64,000 bases of DNA from Parietaria judaica (GCA_954871525.1 OX940865.1:16940606-17004605), one strand, 5' to 3'; numbered from the stretch's first letter, positions 1-12,940 are shown. The notes: a model not told the origin generated them from the sequence alone. Program-made: numbers and translations.

Positions 1-179
1 AACTTTATAGGACACTACTTTTTTTAGGTATTATATTTATTATAAAAACTAAATACCATGGAGATAAGTGATAACTATAATGCACAGTTATTATTTCTTT
101 TTCTTTTATATTAAAAATTGAATTATATTTCTTTTCCTTAATACCCACTTACTCGTAACATTATACAACCCTTTTTTTT

Positions 180-694
180 TAGGTGAAAATTTTGTGATCG
201 TTTTAGGTTTTCTCCCGATTATGAAATCGGTCCCGGACTGATTATAAAAAAATATGAGAACTTTAGCTTAAAAGTGGGAACCGATATTTCCCGGTTCCCC
301 ATTTTCGGAACCAGGAACCGCAACTGATATTTAAAAATATAATCTGATTTTTGGTACCTGTTATGGTTTTGAAATACATGTCATTTTTAAGTTTTAGTAC
401 GTCATTTTTAGTGCAATATATATTTTTATTGTCATTTTTTTTATACTATTTGTAGTTTTTAATTACTGATTTTTAAAAAACTACAAGTCATTTTTAAGTC
501 AAACCCTTTTAGAACTGGGAAATTTAGAATCGGAACAGGGAAGTTCTAGAATTGGAATCGTAATTGAAACCAAAATCGGGAAATTTAGAATCAGAACTGT
601 TATCGAAACCGGTACCTAAATAAATTCCCAATTTTTTCGGAACAGAGACAAAAAAAAGCTAATTTCTCAGTTCCCAATTCCAGTTTCACCTCTA
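180..694. mobile_element. hAT-like non-autonomous element (degenerate)
   Basis: A block rich in 'aaccggaa/ggaaccg' words. The left edge reads TAGGTGAAA and the right edge TTTCACCTCTA, so the ends are inverted relative to each other, as in the 'TAGGGGTG' class of plant hAT MITEs. The flanking 8-mers are T-rich and nearly alike (cttttttt / ctttttct), which fits an 8-bp hAT target duplication but is weak because they are low complexity. The right two thirds of the block are repeated in the same orientation at about 5320-5683. Confidence 0.5.
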
Positions 695-1727
695 CTTTTT
701 CTATTGGATATGTATTTCTCTGATTTTTATCTTTAAGTGATTTTTTCTTAATAATTTAATATAAGAGTCCTCTCACTTTATAGCTTATATTGGGGAAAAA
801 ATCAAAATAAAGGGTTACTTCGATTCGATCGGTTATACTCAAAATATAAGAGTCATCTCCCTACCAGACTCGCATTCCAATCTCTTCTGGAATTCTCTTC
901 TCCTTCGATTCGATCTTCTAATTTGACCGAACCTTTCTTCTGGTATGCAGTGGAAACCATGTTAATCGTACTTTGAGCTGTTTGGCTATCAAGAAACTAT
1001 TGGTTTTCGAATCGTGAAGCCATTCTGTTTTTTTTTTAGTTGCCTGAGCGAGAGATGATAATTGCATTTTGTTTTTGTTTTCAAAACTGTTTGATCCTTT
1101 TCTTCTTCTTCTTCATTCTATAGATCGGGACAATGAGCTTCTCGAGGTTCTCCGGATGAGTTCACCTTCGAGGGACCTAATCTCGGGCGTGTCAGAGCTA
1201 TTTGGATTGCTCTCGAAGCGGGTTAGTCTCCTAAATATCAGGCTGGCTCCTAAATTCTATATTCATGAAAAAATATTCCTCTATGTGATCGATGTGTTTA
1301 GTTTTCGTATAGGAATTTTACCGTGTCATTTGAAGTTTGAGTTTTTAAATGATTTATTTTTTCCACTTTTGGCCCTGCAAATTTCTTAGCGCAGGTGTTG
1401 AGTACGTTCTCCAAGCTTAGGATGTCCATCTTGGGGAGAAGAGTGACATTTCCATGCTCGAACTCAGACCTCATCAAATAGCCTATGAATTGCTCAAGCA
1501 TGTATTTTCTTCCGATTTAATTTTTAAGCTCAAAGTTGAGACTGTCATCTTTTTTATTTTTAAGCTCAAAGTTTTGTAATCGGAGCTTAAATCGTTGTCG
1601 AAGCCGCAAGTCGGAGACTCAAAGCTTCAACCATTTTCCTTATTTCCGGTGAATCAAATTCTAAGGTAACATTCTTTGTTATTGATGTATAAATTACGAG
1701 ATTTGGTTCGTAAGTACCTGTTTCTAG

Positions 1728-1773
<46 letters not shown>

Positions 1774-3638
1774 ATTCTATTTTAAAGAAACCTGATATTG
1801 TTTGGTTCATCTGCGATCTGTTAACATTCTATCACGTGAGATTCAATAATCATTAATGGTCTTGCATTCTTTATTTCCTTTTAATGCATCCTTTTTTTTC
1901 TTCCTTCTTGATTTTCAAGCTATCTTCTCTTGATTCTTTTAGGCTTCCTAGCCGTTTTCTCTATTTCGTTTCCTCGGTGTATGGCTACGCGCACACGCGT
2001 ATACCTCACGATCTTCTCTGGTTTTGCGAGCTTCAGCCGCACGTTCTCTGCAGACAGTCGCCACCTGCCACATTGACTCTCAGTCCTGCTCGAATTCCAC
2101 GGCTTCATCGTCACCGCATCAATCCTTTCGGTCTCTTCGCTGTAATTTTTCTTTCTCTGTGCTTTATAACTCTGCTATTTAGCTTTTGTTCTAGGCTTTG
2201 GGTTACACTAGAGACTCGGAGGAAGCATTATGCCTTTTACGATGATATTTTCTTGGTTAACGGTTCTGAACGGAGGATATCACTGCTCATTTCTTTATTA
2301 GTTTTTCTGTGTCTCCGTCAAGGTAATCAAGCCACGTCATTATTTTTATCTTATTTTCTCTGGTGTTAGTTTCCATGCCTTCAAAGAGTTTATTTTTTTC
2401 TGGTGTTATTTTCCTCCTGATTATTTAAAGTTTCATTTCCATGTGATATATGCTTAAATTGTGATTTTTTTTTCTTAAAATTGTCGACAAACATTTTGAG
2501 TTATACCTTGATGTATGTCGTTGAATTAAAACAATAATCAAGTTACATTAGTAAGTTGTCCAATAACAATATGTTTCATTAATTTGCTTAAATATTTTTT
2601 TGAGAGGAATCTAAATGGGCTTAGTGTCAATACGGGAAAGTCACACCGAGCCTCTTATTCTTCTTCCGCTCCCCCGGTAAGCATAATGTAACGATCTCAT
2701 TTTAAAGATTAAGCTATCATTGCATTTTTCTTACCTTTAGGGAGTGAGTGATTCATGAAATATTTATCATTTTCATGCATTATTTTTAAAACAATTTGTA
2801 GACATGTATTTGAGCTACCTAATATTTTTTAGCCACCGCATTGACATTTAAATTTGTTTAGCAGTCTTATTTTATAATTTGCTTCCAAAAAAATATAGAG
2901 ATTTTTTCTCATATTTTGATCAATATACACTCACGTATTACAATATTTATGTTATATATATATATATATATCTTCATATGTATTTCATAAACGTCTCTTT
3001 CATGTATCTTTTTTTTACTTTTGATTTACTTTTTCCCTACAATTTATTTTTATCATCTCATACAATGTGTTTATTAATTTTTTGTTACACTTAAAACTAT
3101 GTTATCTTTTCTTTTGTAATTTCTTTTATAGTAGAATTTTAGTTCAATAAAAAAGTATTGAAAAAACTTTTTTTATAGAGAATTTGCAAAAACAATATCT
3201 ATATATATATATATATGTCATTAAAATAAAACGACCTTTGGCTTTCCTGTTTTTTAAAAATAGAATGATATTTTAGACTCTTCATTTATCCTTAATATAA
3301 TGTCTAAATTCATTTAATACAAATTAATGTCATTTATGTTCATTTTATTTGCAAACTCTATAAATAGAATTTCTTTAGGATGAAATACCACACAAAAGCA
3401 ACAATTCTATCTGTTATACTCAAAATATTATTGATAAATTCATTTAATAATATTTTTATTTTTATTATTTTCACTCATTTTTTGTTTTGGCATTCAAGGA
3501 GCGTGTGAAAAGTTTGATGAGGATCAAACAGAGAAGAAGCACCATCCAGGTATCCGGCGAATAGCGTGCACAATACAACACGAGGGTCTATCCTATCCTA
3601 AGTAAGTTAACAGGTAAGTTACAAACTGTGTTAACTAA

Positions 3639-3696
<58 letters not shown>

Positions 3697-4536
3697 CATG
3701 ATGAGAAAGTATTCACTAAACAATTCTTCTATATAGACATCTTCCAATGCTAATTTTCTAGAATTTAAAATAAAAAAATAAAAAAATAACATGCTCATAT
3801 GCAATAACTTTTGTGTAATCAATTTGGCATTTACATGACTTTTGATAATCTCCTAATGAGATAATACCATGTAATTTAATAAGATTAATGACACTTTTAT
3901 TTGATTAAAAATATGCTCATGTTAATATATATATAAGCAAAATCTACCCACAATAAATTAGTTGTCTAAAAAGCTTGAAAATGAAGAATGTTATTATTCT
4001 GAAATTTCACTATTTTATATATTTTTTTATATTTTTATTTGGTGTAGTGAATATGAGGTCATAGTATTAGTAACTACTGCATTCATCACCTAATTAAATA
4101 TTATTTCTTAAAGGTTATTATGTACGATGTAAATAAGTCACAAGCCACTGGAAGTTAAAAAGTCCCTTTGACATATACGTTAACAAATCTTTGATTCATT
4201 TTTCATGTTCACTGTCGTGTAGTCTTCCAATAGTCTGTAAGTATATTTATACTTTGTTCCTTTTATTTTAGCCACAATTCTAATCTGTTATTTTGATTAT
4301 TTTTTTTCCTCCATTTTCCGAGCTCGCGAACTCACCAATCCTCAATGACGTCGTTCACTGCAACCTCAAGATAGATAATGGACCAAGGGATTAATCAGCT
4401 CTAAGCCAACAAAATTGTAAGTAAATTTTGTGTTAATATATATATATAGATTATAAAAAAGTGTTTTCTGTTGGATTGATTTTTAGGGTTTCAACTTAGA
4501 TAAGGTTTGTGTCTCGCCCACTATTATTATTATTAT

Positions 4537-4577
<41 letters not shown>

Positions 4578-5319
4578 GACATTTTTCTATTGTGAAGCTT
4601 TTGTGAAATTATTTTTTGCTAATGTATATATGTCTCAGAATAAATTGTAATAGCCATTTCGAAACCGAACATCAACGGTAATGTTATCTAACAAGCTTTA
4701 CAAGAGTTTCCTTGGTAAGAATATGCTATTTAATTCGTTTCTGTGTAGCACACGTAAGTTTTAACATTTAGTTTTAACTGTACTTAGCTTAGGTGATATG
4801 AATTTGAAGGTATTTATTTGTTCATGTATGATATAGTATTAATATTATTTTTAATTTATGAGCATTAATGATATATATAGCACTAAAATCATGAAAATGT
4901 GATTATCTTTTCATATGTGTAATAATACTATCGTAATACATCTGAATACGATAGTGATTTTATTTTGGTATTTAGGTTGTATTTGACTATTTTGATTAGG
5001 AATAGACAGAAATACTTTATTTGATTTATAGCGTTTATTTTTTTTTAAGTTGGTATTAAGCTATTTAAATTATAATTTAAAATGTTAATATTTTTTGGTT
5101 GCTTAAAAATTCATATTTACATTTTTAATAGTTTTTCAAATACAAAAGTATTCATGAAATACTTTATATCTTTTGTTGTTTTAATTTAGTCACAGATTTA
5201 ATTTACTGTTTTGATTCTTTTTTCTCTTCCCAATACATGTCATTATATATTTTCTAACAATCAGATTTTTGTCGTTTTTTAAATAAACAAAAAGAAAATG
5301 AAATACTCAGATTTTTGAT
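695..5319. other. Gene-poor repeat region with orphan exon-like pieces
   Basis: No recognised gene. It holds AT microsatellites (about 1731-1770, 2955-2972, 3641-3692), an inverted ATT/AAT microsatellite (about 4523-4576), exon-like pieces near 1124-1480, and an open frame at 1884-2369 whose 161-residue translation I do not recognise. A stretch near 3919-3990 resembles the 5' end of the Helitron at 6509 (TA-rich start, then 'caataaatta..tatctaaaaa..ttggaaa'-type sequence) and may be a decayed relative. Confidence 0.5.
1124..1480 (+). other. Possible two-exon gene fragment, unidentified
   Basis: A candidate exon runs 1124-1221 between a T-rich acceptor (ttctatag) and a donor (gcgg/gttagt). 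A second open piece starts at 1395 after 'gcgcag'. The phases agree: 98 nt ends on a codon boundary and the second piece continues in frame for 28 codons to a TAG at about 1479-1481. The joined peptide (RDNELLEVLRMSSPSRDLI... to ...FPCSNSDLIK) matches no family I know. The pieces lie between dispersed repeats, so a captured or decayed gene fragment is as likely as a live gene. Confidence 0.2.
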
Positions 5320-5683
5320 TGTTTTTTAGTTTTATAATCTTATTTTATAAACTACATGTCATTTTTTTAGTTTTTAGTATGCTGTTTTTAGTGTTATATA
5401 TATTTTTATTGTCGTTTTTTATAGTACGTGTAAGTTTCAATTACGAGTTTTTCAAAAACTACATATCATGTTTAAGTTTAACACTTTTAGAACCGGGAAA
5501 TTTAGAATCGGAACCGGGAAATTTTGGAAATATAACCGGAACCAGAACCGGAAAATTTGAAATGTAACCGTAACCGGGAAACTTTTGAATCGGGAACCGT
5601 TACTATAAAAAAATTTCCCGATATTTTGAAACAGGGACGAAAATAAGCTAATTTTCCGGTTTCCGATTCCGGTTTCACCCCTA
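5320..5683. repeat. Second copy of the hAT-like repeat
   Basis: It aligns by eye with 370-694 in the same orientation: the shared order is 'acatgtcattttt', 'atatatatttttattgtc', 'gaaaactacat', then 'gaaccgggaaatttagaatcgg' cut into shorter shared words. The right edge is GGTTTCACCCCTA, the canonical hAT-MITE end. I see no matching left terminus, so this copy is probably 5'-truncated. Confidence 0.55.
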
Positions 5684-6508
5684 TCTACAAACATAAAGTT
5701 ATTCATGCTTAAATATAGAATTTGTATTATTATATTTATTTACTAAATAGAAGTTATCAATTAGATACCATTGATCTTTTGTATTCCATATAGATGTTTA
5801 GACTTTTGATTTCTCTTACTTAATGTCAAATAAACATTAATTTTGTATTTATGTATACTAATTACTAAAGATTTGCCTATTTATACGTTTATTGGCATAT
5901 AAATAGAGGTTATAGGAAGATGATATACATACTCAATTCTACCATTTTTCAGTGATTTTCGCTTTGTACGTTTATTCTCATAATTTTTCTCTCTCTATTT
6001 ATCAGTGAAAGAAATCACTTCCATTAAACAACTTCAAGAGGTATTAGGTGAAAGTATAATATCTAATATTATTATTCTGCACTTTACTTCATAATATGGC
6101 TTATGACGTCCATTAGTTACCATGTGTCGTCTTTTCATTTTTTTTTTACCATACATCTTCATGTCGTTATTTTGGTTCTTACTCAATTTCTAACTATTAA
6201 TGCGGACGTACGTTCCTTAATAAGGTAGGTTAATACGCTTTGCTGATCAACGATCAACATAAGAAATTGGATGTTGAGATATCGAGTTGTTTTCAATTCG
6301 GTAGGCCATGAAGAAAATATATTAAGAAAAGGTTAATATTATGTATACGTATCGTAAGAAAAATATAATATATTTTTATTCATTTTCTTTTTGTAATATA
6401 TTTTATTCATTTTCATGTGTTGAATTAATATAGTACTTTTGTTATTTTTTTTTTAAAAAAAGTTATACAAAAAATAATCATTATAAAAACGTATTTATAG
6501 GCCAGGAA
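5684..6508. other. Intergenic, AT-rich
   Basis: No gene seen. There is a TATA-like 'ggcatataaatagagg' at about 5890 followed by pyrimidine-rich sequence with 'tttctctctctattt', which resembles a plant core promoter. No coding exon follows before the Helitron start. Confidence 0.4.
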
Positions 6509-8990
6509 TCTATATATATATAAAAGGAAAATCAACTAACAATAAATTACCTATCTAAAAAGGTTGGAAACAGAGAATCCTTTTTTTCTACAATTTCACC
6601 ATTTTATAATTTTTTTAATTCAACTTTCATTTTGAATTAAAAATAAATTAAAATTTGTAAATGAATACATATTCATTCGTTTGAATTAAATGCATATTTA
6701 TTATTAGTGAGAGTTATAATCTTAGTGGCTACATGATCTCTAATTAAATTGAATGTTCTTTATCTTATTTTAGCAATTTGTTATTTGAATTAGATACATT
6801 GCATATTATGTGAGAGAGTTACTCACATTATTTTGATATTTATAACATTTATGCTAGGCTGAAAATAAAACGTTGTTATGATATATTTGTCTTTTGAACT
6901 GCTTGATGCATGCAAATTCAATAAATTCTAACGTGTAAAATATATATATGTTTTATTATATATATACATATATAGTCTTTACTTTAGAACTCCTTCATAT
7001 TTGCTTTGATTGATTATTTTTCATCCTATTCCTACCCAATCAATGATCCGATAAAAAAACTTTACACTTTCTACAACAGTTATAACTTATAACACAAGAC
7101 CAATATAAAAATATATCTTTTCTCTAACAATCCTCTCTTGCACTTTCTGACTCGGCTTCCCATCTCTGCTCGCCCGTCGGTCGGCCGTCACTGCTTCGTA
7201 GTTCTATGGCCCTCTACAGCTATACTTTGTTTTTTCGATCCTCACTTAATTTGCGGCCCTCACCGGCTCTAAGTTTGTCGGCCCATTCCTACGCCTTAAT
7301 GGTTAGTATTCATCCTTTTTACTTTTGATGTTAAGCATAGTAGGTTTTTCACATTGCTACTTTGTTATTTCATTTAAATTCCTTGGCTTACGAGAGTCAT
7401 CTTTATTTATTTTACAAATATTCTTTTTTTGTATACTTAACAATTTATAACATGTGAGGTTCATGGTTTATAGACTTGAAAATATCTTTGGGTTAATATT
7501 AGTTTTCTTTTTTGTTTATATTGTTTCAGTTCCGAGATTAAACTTTTATCTCCAGTACCAAGTCCTGATCAATTGGAAAAATCCCGAGGTTTATACATTA
7601 CGTGACATGTTTAAGGATGTCAAAGAGCGCCACTGAATTTCGGTAAAGATTTTTTTTTTTTTTTTTTTTTTGCATTTAGTGTATAATTGTTGAGTTTTTT
7701 TGTATGTTTTGTCTTTATTAATCAGTGATTCAATGCTCCATACCAGCATCGGGTTAACTCCATCTACTTAATCTATATATAACTTCGATTGAATCTATAA
7801 TCATATACATGAATCTGATTTGATTTTATTTTTTTTTATCTCTGCGCATGTTTTTTTTGTTTCACACACTTGACAGATCTCAATTCGTTGGACCTTAACC
7901 CGAGTCTTGAGCACGTCGCCTTACTCAACTCTCTGTAAGTTTAACATGCAGACAGTATATGGTCATTTGACATGTAGTCATTTACAAGTGTATCACTTAA
8001 ACAATTATCGGGATAATATAATATATGTTTGTATGTAAAGGTTTTTTATATGCACTGATTTCACCATAAATAAGCATAGATATCGTTTTGTTTTTGTATT
8101 TTAATTTTTTTTTACTAATTTTATTAATATATGTTTAGAAAATACATTTAATTAGATTATGTGTCTTATTCTTAAAAATGAATAAAGAAAGAGAGACTTA
8201 AATAAATATGAATACAATGAGAGACAAATCATAAAAATATAGAAAAATAAGATATTGAGTCTTATTAGTTTAAAAGAGAACATGAAATCTTTTTTGAAAA
8301 CGTAAATCAATGCTATATATCTATAAAATAAAATAAAATAAAAATTGGTATTCTAAATTCATAAAGTAATGGATCTTAAGGAATATTTATAAGTTCTTAA
8401 AAAAATTGTGTTTTATAGACTTTTGCATTGTCAAAAATTGATATGAGATGACGGTAATTTTCCTTTATGTATTTAAACAAATGATAAAAATTGCCAGCTC
8501 CCCGACAGATTAATTTTTCCCTTATTCTTAATAAATACCACATCATTTGCTGTTTTGTTACATGTTTCTTTTAGACTTTTATATTCATATTCAGCATCAA
8601 TAAAATTTACAATAGTATTATCACAAATATTATCCAAATTAATGTTTAGGCTGTGAAAGTTAGTCTATCGATTTCATTACATAATCTAAAAAAAAAAAAC
8701 TTTCATCAAGTTTTTTTATACAACATTATAGGTAAATTAATATTAATAAAAACATAATAAAATTGTACATTAACTTATACATAGCAAAAATCATTCTTTT
8801 AGAATTTATTCTTTCAGTTATATAATGATTGTGGATAAGAACATAAAAACTCAAACATACACTACTTTTATCTTATTTATTCACATTTTTCTTATCAATA
8901 TATATAATTACCTTTTACTATAATAATTGCGTTCAAATATACGGCTAGGGATAGCACGCCACCGCGCGAAGCGCGGTGCCCGTCCACTAG
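6509..8990 (+). mobile_element. Non-autonomous Helitron with both termini visible
   Basis: The 5' end begins TC directly after an A (ggaA/TCTATATATATATAAAAGG), the start common to plant Helitrons. The 3' end has a GC-rich hairpin, CACCGCGC-gaa-GCGCGGTG (8960-8978), followed 8 bases later by CTAG (8987-8990) and then a host T. There is no terminal inverted repeat or target duplication, as expected for insertion between A and T. No Rep/helicase coding was found, so the element is non-autonomous. It contains GC-richer low-copy-looking sequence at 7135-7300, and exon-like segments at about 7537-7640 (after 'ttgtttcag') and about 7878-7934 (after 'cttgacag', before 'gtaagt'). These suggest captured host sequence, but I do not recognise the products. 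Confidence 0.8.
8958..8990 (+). other. Helitron 3' terminal hairpin and CTAG end
   Basis: A perfect 8-bp GC stem with a 3-base loop lies just before CTAG and a following T. This is the family's 3' terminator structure and sets the element's polarity as plus. Confidence 0.85.
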
Positions 8991-9431
8991 TTTAAAACTG
9001 AAATCAAAATCCAGATATTCATACTAAATATATTCAAGTAAATTAATGCATTAACTTACAAAAATATTAAACATAGTAATAAAAAAAATCTCTCTAACCA
9101 AGAGAAAAACTCCATTAAAAAGAAAAAAATAATATAAAAAACTAAATATATTAGTAATTCGAGTTTCATTAACCTAGAAATCGAGTTTATTCAGGTTCTA
9201 GGTTTGTTGCCAATAAACCCGAATCACAGAATTCGAGTTTAATATGGATTCAATTATCTGAAAAATTATATCCTATTTAAACTAATATTAATTTTGGTTA
9301 TGGCGTTTTGAAAAGCAGTTCATGTTGAGATGTAATTTTAAACTCATATTTTTGAAAAAAAAAATAATTATCGCACCCTACTATAAGAGACAGAGTACTT
9401 AAAATACGTTTACATTAAATAATAATGTGTT

Positions 9432-9545
9432 GTTTACGTTGTTGAATTGTTGTTTGTTTATCGTTAAAATAATAGAAGACGAATAAAAATAAACATACGA
9501 GTTTAACAGTAAACAAACAAATAAAAACAATTCAACAACGTAAAC
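9432..9545. repeat. Short imperfect inverted repeat (foldback)
   Basis: The left arm at 9432-9467 (GTTTACGTTGTTGAATTGTT...) is matched by the reverse complement of 9502-9545. The first 20 bases are identical and a short insertion separates the rest. The loop is about 34 bases. The DNA or transcript could fold into a hairpin. Confidence 0.7.
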
Positions 9546-10616
9546 ACACAAGTTTCGTGGCTCACCCTGTTAACGAGGTGTCTACTACAAAATTGCATTA
9601 TGTTTTCGGAAAATTATTGGAGTTTCTCGATGACGATAGCTAGTGTGGTATAATAGTGTCACTCGCTAAAGGGGAAGATAATCCATTGACACGGCAAATA
9701 TCAGACGGGTATCATATTACTGAATAACAAGGACATGCTTACTACACACACATTCTTTCAATTGCGCGCAGGTGCCTTGCTTCAATTAATTTGATCACAT
9801 GCATATGTGGGTTTGCCACATTGCAATTTGTGTTTATTAATTTTTGATTAATAAACCCGCATTATCATAAAATAGAATCTTAGTGTCACTATGTAACACT
9901 AATTTTGTCATATAAACGTACATCAAAAAAGATAATTCTTTTAACCGGTGTCATATATATGTAAGATATGAGGAGGTCAATTTTTGAGTTGAAGGGAGAG
10001 ACCAAGCTCGAGGCTAACCTCGTTCTGATTATCGTGGTCCTCCAAACCTCGGAGTGCCATGTAAACCGGATATGATAAGTCGGAAAATCAAACCAACATA
10101 CTTAAGAATCTCATTCAAAAAATCAAGTATTATAGGGTTATGGTCTTAGCTCATAGGGATAAGAATTATTATGCAAAGTACAAACAAAGTTTGTACAAGG
10201 AGAAAGATACAAACTTCCGAATTATTTGTCCATTTCTTATATATTTCCCACTCTCATACTTTTTAATGATTAGGCCGTGTAAGTGTATCTCTATCCAAGA
10301 GTTTTTCCAATTTCCGAGATAATAAAAAATAATTTGTGGGAATTTTTTTAATGAAATCTTTATTGTTGTACGTAATGTATGCTAAATAATTTAATAAATA
10401 ATCCATAAAGTACAGCTAATAAAGAAAAAAAAAGTAGAAGAAAAAGCAGATAGAACGCGCAAACGGAAAACGACACGACATTTATTATTATTATTTTTTT
10501 TTTTGTTGAAGAAGACATTTATTATTATTATTACAGAGACATGAATGAAATGACACGCTTAACCTCAGGAAACAGAACCACTTCGCTTCGTCAACATCGA
10601 CAGCCACTAATCTCAC

Positions 10617-10665
10617 GCCACGTGTATGACTGACCAATTCCACCACCAACACAGACGCCACGTCA
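10617..10665. promoter_or_regulatory. ABRE/G-box-like motifs
   Basis: GCCACGTGTA and CCACGTCA lie about 40 bases apart. These are the core of ABA-responsive and bZIP sites. They lie far upstream of the SAP gene, whose family is often stress-inducible, so a link is only inference. Confidence 0.25.
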
Positions 10666-12141
10666 TATTTTCTTCATATTATATAAAATAAAAAATCAAA
10701 GCAATACCAATTACCAATACCAATAATTTTTAGAATTTATTATATTATTCTCACCCATGTCGTAATTTTAAACATTAGCTTTCCCGTTTGAGCTGTTTTA
10801 CTTTGATTACATTTTTTTTTATGTATTATTGATCACCAAATTATAGTTATTTTATTATAATGTGCTTTTCCTATTGATTTTTTTAAAGACGGTAGTTAAA
10901 TTTGATAAACAACAACATGCAGTGTTTTCTATATTTAATATTCTTAATTTTGTAAACATGGGAGTTAGAAACTCAAATTTTTTAATTTTGTAAAATTTGA
11001 TTCGAAATTCCCGTTTCAAGTCAATTGAAAACCGATATACGGGTTTCTAATAACAAGATTCGTGGCTCTAAATAAGAAAATTATATTTGAAAATTTCATT
11101 TATTAATCTAGAATGACTCTTTCATATGATCATGACAATTCAAATCAAAGGGTAGTTATTATTAAAAAATCGATGCTTATGAAATATTTTTTTATTAAAT
11201 TATTTTTTTTCAAAGATTCCTATTTAATAAAATAAACTTGCATGTTTAATTTCTTTGTAGTAAATACACAATACACAATACAATAAATTATGAAAAAGAC
11301 ATTTTCAATTGGGACTTGTAAAGATTAATATTTAATATGATTTGGTAGGCAACTAATAAAGCAATGAATTGGACGATGGGAATTCCATTTTGGAGAGCCC
11401 CTACCAGGCTGTCTTATTTTCCTATAGTTATTATTTTGTAAAGTTATTAGTTATTCATTTGAAGTCCTTAAGCTTCGGGAATCTATAAATTTTCAAAAAA
11501 AAAAAAAAAAGCTTTGGGAATCTATAAGATTTTGGAACCTAAATAAAAATGGAATATCATTCACAAAAGAAGTCATAGTTTCAACTTTCAATGAAATGTA
11601 ACAAAGAACAAACGAATCATATGATTTTTTTTTTAAATAACTTACCGGCTTCAAATTAGTTTTTATATCAATATTATATCATAGTGCATCTCCGGGAATT
11701 CGGTTTCACTGTAGGCAACCAACCTCGATAACAAGCCCGTCCGCGTAAAATTTTATCATTCGACAAAAAAACAAATTATTAATTTCTAATCTCTGTAATT
11801 AGTTCGAGTAACATAGGTATTTAAACGTCAAAAGAAGCATAATTGGAGGACCAGAAACTGTCATTTCCACAAACATATCAAGAAAAGTAGCCCACCCAAT
11901 TATGAATGACTGAATCAAACCCCTTTTATTTAAATAAAATAAATAAATAAATAAACTACCGTTAATTTCATTTTTGTCCCCTTTCGCCGATCTTTCTTCT
12001 CTCTCTCTTTAATATTCCTTCGCAAACCTTCAAAGCTTTCCTTCCTCCCAAAGATTCCTCAATCCTCTTCCCTTTCTCGCTCTTATCCTCCTCGCAATCG
12101 AATCTCTCTTCAACCAAATCTCCGATCTCCGATCTCCTCAG

Positions 12142-12382
12142 GTAACAACCTCGTTCCATTTCGTCGAAATCCGTAGAGAATTAGCTATAAATCGTCAGAA
12201 TTTTGGTTTTTTTGGCTCGGATCTGACGCGTAACCGGTTTGATTCTGCAGATCTGCGTCCGATCATCTTCGATTCCAGAGATTTTCATCTTCGATCGCGT
12301 GAGGTGAGAATTCGTTCGGTTTCGCTGCGGATTCTGTGTTTTTTCCGTCAGATCCGCCGTGTGACGAGGCTGAATTTTGCAG
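12142..12382 (+). other. Leader introns of the SAP gene
   Basis: The 5' leader has two clean donor/acceptor pairs: donor ctcag/gtaaca at 12142 with acceptor ttctgcag ending at 12250, and donor gtgag/gtgaga at 12304 with acceptor ttttgcag ending at 12382. The sequences after each acceptor are near copies (ATCTGCGTCCGAT and ATCCGTGTCCGGT), as if the intron's 3' part had been duplicated. Either two small introns or alternative use of a single leader intron is possible. Confidence 0.6.
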
Positions 12383-12415
12383 ATCCGTGTCCGGTTGATT
12401 AGAGAGGCGTCGGCC

Positions 12416-12940
12416 ATGGCGGAGGAGCACAGGTTTCAGTCGCCGGAGGGCCACCGGCTCTGCGCGAACAACTGCGGCTTCTTCGGGAGCCCGACCACCA
12501 TGAACTTCTGCTCCAAGTGCTACAGAGACCTCTGCCTCAACGAGCAACAGCAGGCCTCCATCAAATCCAGCGTCGAGACCTCGCTCATGCCGTCCTCGTC
12601 CTCCTCCTCGTCTCCGTCGCTCGCTCCGGTTCCGAAGCCGGAGGTCGGCTCGATCGGCGCTCCCTCGCCGGCTCCGAAGGCGGCGGAAGCCTGGGAGGTT
12701 TCGGCTCCTGTTCCGGCTCCGGCGGTGGCGAACGGCGTCGTTTCGGGGCTGAACCGGTGCTTGGTGTGTCGGAAACGGGTCGGGTTGACCGGGTTCAAGT
12801 GCCGGTGCGGGACCACGTTCTGCGGGACCCACCGGTACCCGGAGAAGCACGACTGCTCGTTCGACTTCAAGCGGGTCGGGAAGGAGGAGATCGCCCGGGC
12901 CAACCCGCTCGTCAAGGCCGAGAAGCTCGACAAGATCTGA
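12416..12940 (+). CDS. A20/AN1 zinc-finger stress-associated protein (SAP)
   Basis: A protein of 174 residues, encoded without an intron in the coding part. An N-terminal A20 finger has C16, C20, C32 and C35 (CANNC...FCSKC). A Ser/Pro/Ala-rich linker covers residues 57-105. A C-terminal AN1 finger has C115, C118, C129, C131, C136, H139, H145 and C147, and the tail ends in ANPLVKAEKLDKI, typical of plant SAPs. Family members bind ubiquitin through A20, some act as E3 ligases, and many modulate abiotic stress responses in cytosol and nucleus. The start is the first ATG after the leader introns and begins MAEEHRFQSPEGHRLC, the usual family start. The coding GC is much higher than the surroundings. 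The length and finger spacing fit intact two-finger SAPs. Confidence 0.95.
   Translation: MAEEHRFQSPEGHRLCANNCGFFGSPTTMNFCSKCYRDLCLNEQQQASIKSSVETSLMPSSSSSSSPSLAPVPKPEVGSIGAPSPAPKAAEAWEVSAPVPAPAVANGVVSGLNRCLVCRKRVGLTGFKCRCGTTFCGTHRYPEKHDCSFDFKRVGKEEIARANPLVKAEKLDKI

Larger units (their letters stand above)
8991..11900. other. Intergenic, no gene recognised
   Basis: It holds the foldback at 9432-9545, several short low-copy-looking pieces (9545-9760, 9965-10075) that I cannot assign, poly-A/T runs and short open frames without coding character. A G-box (GCCACGTGTA) lies at 10617-10626 and a CCACGTCA at 10658-10665, 1.75 kb upstream of the SAP start codon. Confidence 0.5.

Noticed and set aside
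1884..2369. 161-codon frame as a gene
   Set aside because: Hydrophobic T-rich translation, no known domain, no splice or promoter support; left only as region comment.
3641..3822. Minus-strand 60-codon frame with an Ile/Tyr repeat
   Set aside because: It is the translation of a TA microsatellite.
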